This document shows positions 60,121 through 64,000 of a DNA stretch of 64,000 bases, piece after piece. Every line of letters begins with the position of its first letter. Position 1 is the stretch's first letter. The DNA is from Pagrus major. Taxonomy: Eukaryota > Chordata > Actinopteri > Spariformes > Sparidae. A model generated the notes under the pieces. That model searched no databases and had not been told where the DNA came from. It saw nothing but the letters and a program-made list of their open reading frames with translations. Location: assembly GCF_040436345.1 (NCBI RefSeq), contig NC_133223.1, forward strand, positions 15,211,613 to 15,275,612, in the 5' to 3' direction. The position numbers and the translations under genes are program-made.

Positions 60121-60666
60121 GTCTCTTTTATGATCCTCAAAGCCGGAAAACTAACACGTGTTCAACATCTGCATCCTGCAACAACAGTGAATGAGGGGAC
60201 AAAGGAACAGAGGAGGAAGTGACTGTGGGTCATCACACAGGACAACAGACCAACTTCTCCATCCTTAGTTATTTTTTCTAATAGCTTTTATATACTAGAA
60301 TACAAATAATAAGAAAAAAATACTGAAGTATGTTCATTGAATGTAACTCAAATGTGGTTATTAAACTTACATAGATAGTGTACAAAATGAAGGCAGAAGC
60401 AGAAGTTCATTGTCTAAAATGACAAACACTGAAACAGTAAACTTCACTAGGAATTTAATTACATAAATAAAATCATCTTTTACTGCATAATGTTCTGTTA
60501 ATTTATTTTTTTCATATCATCATATATTAGACAACAAATACACTGATACCAATAATATAGGCCAACCAATATACCGGTTTGGCTCTTGAGTAAAATAACT
60601 ACATTCAAAGTAATCTGACCCAACCCTAACTGTTAACTCTTCATTCCCTCTATATAGATACATACA

Positions 60667-60667
<1 letters not shown>
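60121..60667. other. Unit D breakpoint region
   Basis: AT-rich sequence not matching intron 1 of units A-C. The first ~80 bp resemble a segment of the inter-unit spacer (about 33190-33270), so the join may be a rearrangement between spacer and intron. No gene seen. Confidence 0.45.

Positions 60668-60751
<84 letters not shown>
60668..60751. repeat. (TG)n(TA)n microsatellite
   Basis: About 15 bp of TG repeat followed by about 70 bp of TA repeat, abutting the LTR. It was probably the insertion target of the retrotransposon. Length is likely variable. Confidence 0.95.
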
Positions 60752-60754
<3 letters not shown>

Positions 60755-61074
60755 AGCGTCCGACAGGACGTCAGAAGAATGACGAGGAGTTGGTCTCACC
60801 TTTCTTATTTATTAGAAACGCAACAGTTACTGTCGGCCGTAACTACGCCAAAATAACAACAGCGCTGAGTTTGTCTTACAGCTCTCCTCTAACATGAGCT
60901 CTCACCCCCTCCTATGCTAACACACACTCACTTCCTACACTCACCCCGCCCCCTTCCTTACTCATCCAACCACATACCTGTCTATACCAAACACGTTCAC
61001 TGACAGTCAGAAATCCCAGAACTTTAAAACACAGAACACATTATGACAGTAACATTACTGCAGGGTTCGCTACA
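60752..61074 (-). mobile_element. 3' LTR of a Ty3/gypsy retrotransposon
   Basis: 323 bp with inverted ends TGTAGCG and CGCTACA. On the minus strand it carries AATAAA (complement of TTTATT near 60808). It follows the integrase end of a minus-strand pol and a polypurine tract, so it is the downstream LTR. The left flank is TA repeat, which hides any target duplication. The partner LTR is outside the window. Confidence 0.88.
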
Positions 61075-61088
61075 CTGCCCCCCCCTTA
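61075..61088 (-). promoter_or_regulatory. Polypurine tract
   Basis: CTGCCCCCCCCTTA on the plus strand reads as a G-run with AAG on the minus strand, directly inside the 3' LTR. This is the expected place for the second-strand primer of an LTR retrotransposon. Confidence 0.75.
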
Positions 61089-64000
61089 CAAAGACCCTCG
61101 CCCCGAGGGATCACATAAAAAATCCCTGAAGTGGCCTGGGGGCCGTCTCTGTCTCTGAGGCCGCTTTGGAGTGAACAAAAGCGGCTGCACCTGCAGTCCT
61201 GGAACAACCTGCTGATGAGCAGGGGGTGAGTTTAGGGGCAGGGGGGAATGTGGGGAGTTGACAGGGGAAACAGTCAGTAAACGTGGGGGTGTGGCTGTCT
61301 TGTTTCTCTGAGAAGGTGTTGAGGGTCCTGGGCGCTGAGGTGGACGTGCATCACCCCTGTATGGGGCCAATCTGTCCCTGTGGAGGACCACTAGTCTCCC
61401 CCTAGGGGGCAGCGGCAGCCTGTATACCACCTCACCCAGCTTCTCCAATACCTCACAAGGCCCCACCCAGTGACTGTCCAGTTTTGGGCACCGGCCCTTC
61501 TTTCTCCTTGGACTGTACACCCATACAAGGTCTCCAGCCTTAAAGTCTCTCCCTTTAGCCCTCATGTCATAGTTTCTTTTCTGTCTCATGCCCGCTTTCT
61601 GCAACTGGTCACGAGCGAAGACATGAGCTGACTCCATTCGGTCCTGGAGCCTTCTGGCGTATTCTGGTCCTGGTGGCACTGCCGGTGAGTCTGGGGGTCT
61701 GCCAAAAGCCATTTCTGCCGGCGTCCGCAGCTCTCGTCCCAACATGAGCAGGGCAGGTGTGCATGAGGTGGACTCCTGCACCGCTGACCTGTAGGCCAAT
61801 AAGACGAGAGGCAGGTGCATGTCCCAGTCACGTTGATGTTCTGCAGTGAGGATGGCGAGTTGTTTTGCCAGGGTTCTGTTAAATCATTCGACGAGTCCGT
61901 CACTCTGCGGATGTAAAGGAGTAGTTCGCGTCTTCTGCATGCCTAGGCGCTCACACATAGCAGAAAACACGCCTGACTCAAAGTTTCTTCCTTGGTCGCT
62001 GTGAATGACCTCAGCAGCCCCAAACCTGGCAAACATGCCCTCAACCAGAGCATCTGCAACAGTCCCTGCCTCCTGATCTGGTATGGCATACGCCTCTGGC
62101 CATTTTGTAAAATAGTCCATGGCGGCTAGAACATAACGGTTGCCCCTGTCTGTGCGGGGAAACGGGCCCATTATGTCCACTGCTACCCTCTCCATCGGGG
62201 CCCCCACTGCCAGCTGCTGAAGCTGAGCGTGGGACTGATCCAGGGGACCTTTGTGTGCTGTGCAGAGGTCACAGCGGCGACAAAAGTCCTCAACATCTCT
62301 CCTAAGCTGACCCCAGTAAAAACCTTGCCGGATGCGACGCAGGGTTTTTGAGACTCCAAAGTGTCCTGCCCCCGTGGTTCCATGAGAGGCTTTTAGCACC
62401 GTCTCTCTCAGTGCTCTGGGTACCACTACCTGCCACCTCTCTTCTCCTGTAGCTGGCTCTTTCCAGGCTCTCTCGAGCACTCCATCTTTTACCCGGAGAG
62501 CCCCGAACTTTGCGAACAGTCCTTTAGTGGCAGGCGAGCACCCAGCGACCTCATTCCACTGTGGCTTTTGTCCTGACTCCACCCACTGCAGCACTGGGTG
62601 CAGATCAGCATCTTGCTCCTGCTGCAGTCTCCATTCAGGTGAGTCGACAACCTGCATCTCTCTGCAGACAGGCCCTTCTCCCTCATGCATGTGGCCTTGC
62701 TCCTCTACACGCAGCTCTTTCTCACGGACCTCCCTCTTTTCACAGTATCGGCAGCCGTAGAGAGTACAGGGGTGCCGGGACATGGCGTCAGCATTGGCAT
62801 GGCGAGTTCCAGCCCTGTACTCCACTTTGAAGACGTACGGCGCCAGTTCTTCCAGCCAGCGTGCAATCTGCCCTTCGGGCTCTTTGAAGGACATTAACCA
62901 CTGGAGGGCAGAGTGGTCAGTTCGGACAGTGAAGGGCAGACCGCACAAATAGTACTTGAAGTGGCTTATAGCTCTCACAATAGCAAGAAGTTCTCTGCGT
63001 GTCACACAATAGCGCCGTTCAGCTTTGTTGAAAGTTTTACTGAAGTACGCCACCACTTTCTCCCCCTCCGCCCCCACCTGGCTCAACACCGCTCCCATCC
63101 CAACATCGCTGGCGTCCGTGTCCAGGACGAACGGCAGGTTGGGGTCCGGAGGGATGAGGATGGGAGACTCTGTCAAGGCTTTCTTCAACAAGCTGAAGGC
63201 CTGCTTGCACTCAGGTGTCCACGAAAAATCACTGTCTTTCTGCTGCAGGCGGAAGAGGGGCGCAGCTATGCATGAGAAGCCACGCACAAACCGCCTGTAG
63301 TAGGATGCCAGTCCAATGAAGCTCTTCAGCTCTCGCAGGTTGGTGGGGGACCGGCCAGTCCCTCACTGCCTGCACTTTCTCCTCCAACGTGCTAATGCCT
63401 TCTCCCCCAACCCTGTGTCCCAGAAACTCCAGCTCTTTTCTCATGAAGCAGCACTTATCTGGGTGGAGTTTCAGACCAGCCGCCGATATCCTCTGTAGAA
63501 CGTGCCGCAGGGCCCCCAAGGCTGCATGGAAGGAGCCCCCATGGACCAGTATGTCGTCTAAGTAGACCAGACATTCCTGTCGGGGGATGTCACCCAGCAC
63601 CTTCTCCATCAGCCGTTCAAACGTGGCTGGGGCGTTGCATAGGCCGAAACTGAGGACTCGAAACTGCCACAATCCTCTGCCGGTACAGAAAGCACTCTTT
63701 GGTCTGGCTGAGGGGCTGAGGGGCACCTGCCAATACCCACTGCGCAGGTCTAATGAGGAGAACCAGGATGAGCCGGACACCAAGTCCAGAGACTCGTCGA
63801 TGCGGGGCAGTGGGTACGAGTCTTTCTTGGTCACACTGTTTAGTGGCCTGTAGTCGACACAGAACCTCATCTTTGAACTCTTTTTCTTATTGACCATCAC
63901 AACCCCCGAGGCCCATGGGCTGTCAGATGGCTCAATGATGCCAGCCTTCTGCATCTCATCAATAGCGCTGTCAGCAGCTGCCTGGTGCGCCAGGGGAAGG
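61086..64000 (-). pseudogene. Ty3/gypsy pol (RT, RNase H, integrase), broken and cut by window end
   Basis: Minus-strand pol entering from the right edge. Reverse transcriptase (from about 63999) shows the FCVDYRPLN block, an FSSLDLRSGYWQ block and the catalytic YLDD. RNase H follows with FVLDTDASDVGMGAVLSQ and a later DHSALQWL. Integrase has an HHCC finger (HFGVSKT... CDLC), the D and D of VDIMGP and VIHSDQG, the E of DGLVE, and a C-terminal module with WVGPCEV. RT-RH-IN order is diagnostic of Ty3/gypsy. Two breaks are seen: a one-base homopolymer gain at 63345-63349 between RT and RNase H, and an in-frame TGA at 61884-61886 right after the catalytic Glu, a probable CGA-to-TGA decay. This copy should not make full Pol. 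Gag and protease lie outside the window. Clade not determined. Confidence 0.9.

Overview
This window is AT-rich nuclear DNA from a ray-finned fish, most likely a percomorph teleost. The support is: GT-AG split genes with small immunoglobulin (Ig) exons, nectin/PVR-like and single-V-set receptor genes in tandem, several repeat types I know from teleost genomes, and a Ty3/gypsy element. The species cannot be named from sequence alone. No bacterial features, tRNA, rRNA or CRISPR arrays were seen.

Layout. 1-5576 is a minisatellite built on a 13-bp core with nested higher-order duplications. It is interrupted by a candidate solo LTR (5577-6039) and resumes as a short remnant (6040-6115). 6116-18302 holds three tandem copies of a single-V-set Ig receptor gene, each preceded by a LINE 3' fragment and, complete in copies 1 and 3, a terminal-inverted-repeat (TIR) element. 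Copy 1 is a pseudogene. Copies 2 and 3 have complete exon models for 214 and 233 residues: signal peptide, one V domain, one membrane span and a tail. Copy 2 ends in a canonical ITIM; copy 3 has a different tyrosine-bearing tail. 18303-20572 has no gene I can identify.

20573-60120 is a tandem array of 12-14 kb units. Units A, B and C each carry one complete gene for a three-Ig-domain (V-C2-C2) nectin/PVR-like membrane protein of 395 or 397 residues with seven exons. Each also has a second, partly degenerate membrane exon and an alternative last exon. Unit D keeps only the leader exon before the sequence changes. The right end (60668-64000) is a (TG)n(TA)n microsatellite and a minus-strand Ty3/gypsy retrotransposon with an intact LTR but a broken pol.

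How the genes may work together (inference): the V-set receptors resemble the TIGIT/CD226 type of V domain, and the three-Ig proteins resemble the nectin/PVR ligands that TIGIT, CD226 and CD96 bind in mammals. Close linkage, co-amplification, one ITIM tail, a pseudogene, clustered V-exon differences and mosaic sharing among the ligand copies fit a rapidly evolving receptor-ligand immune cluster. Binding between them cannot be shown from this sequence.
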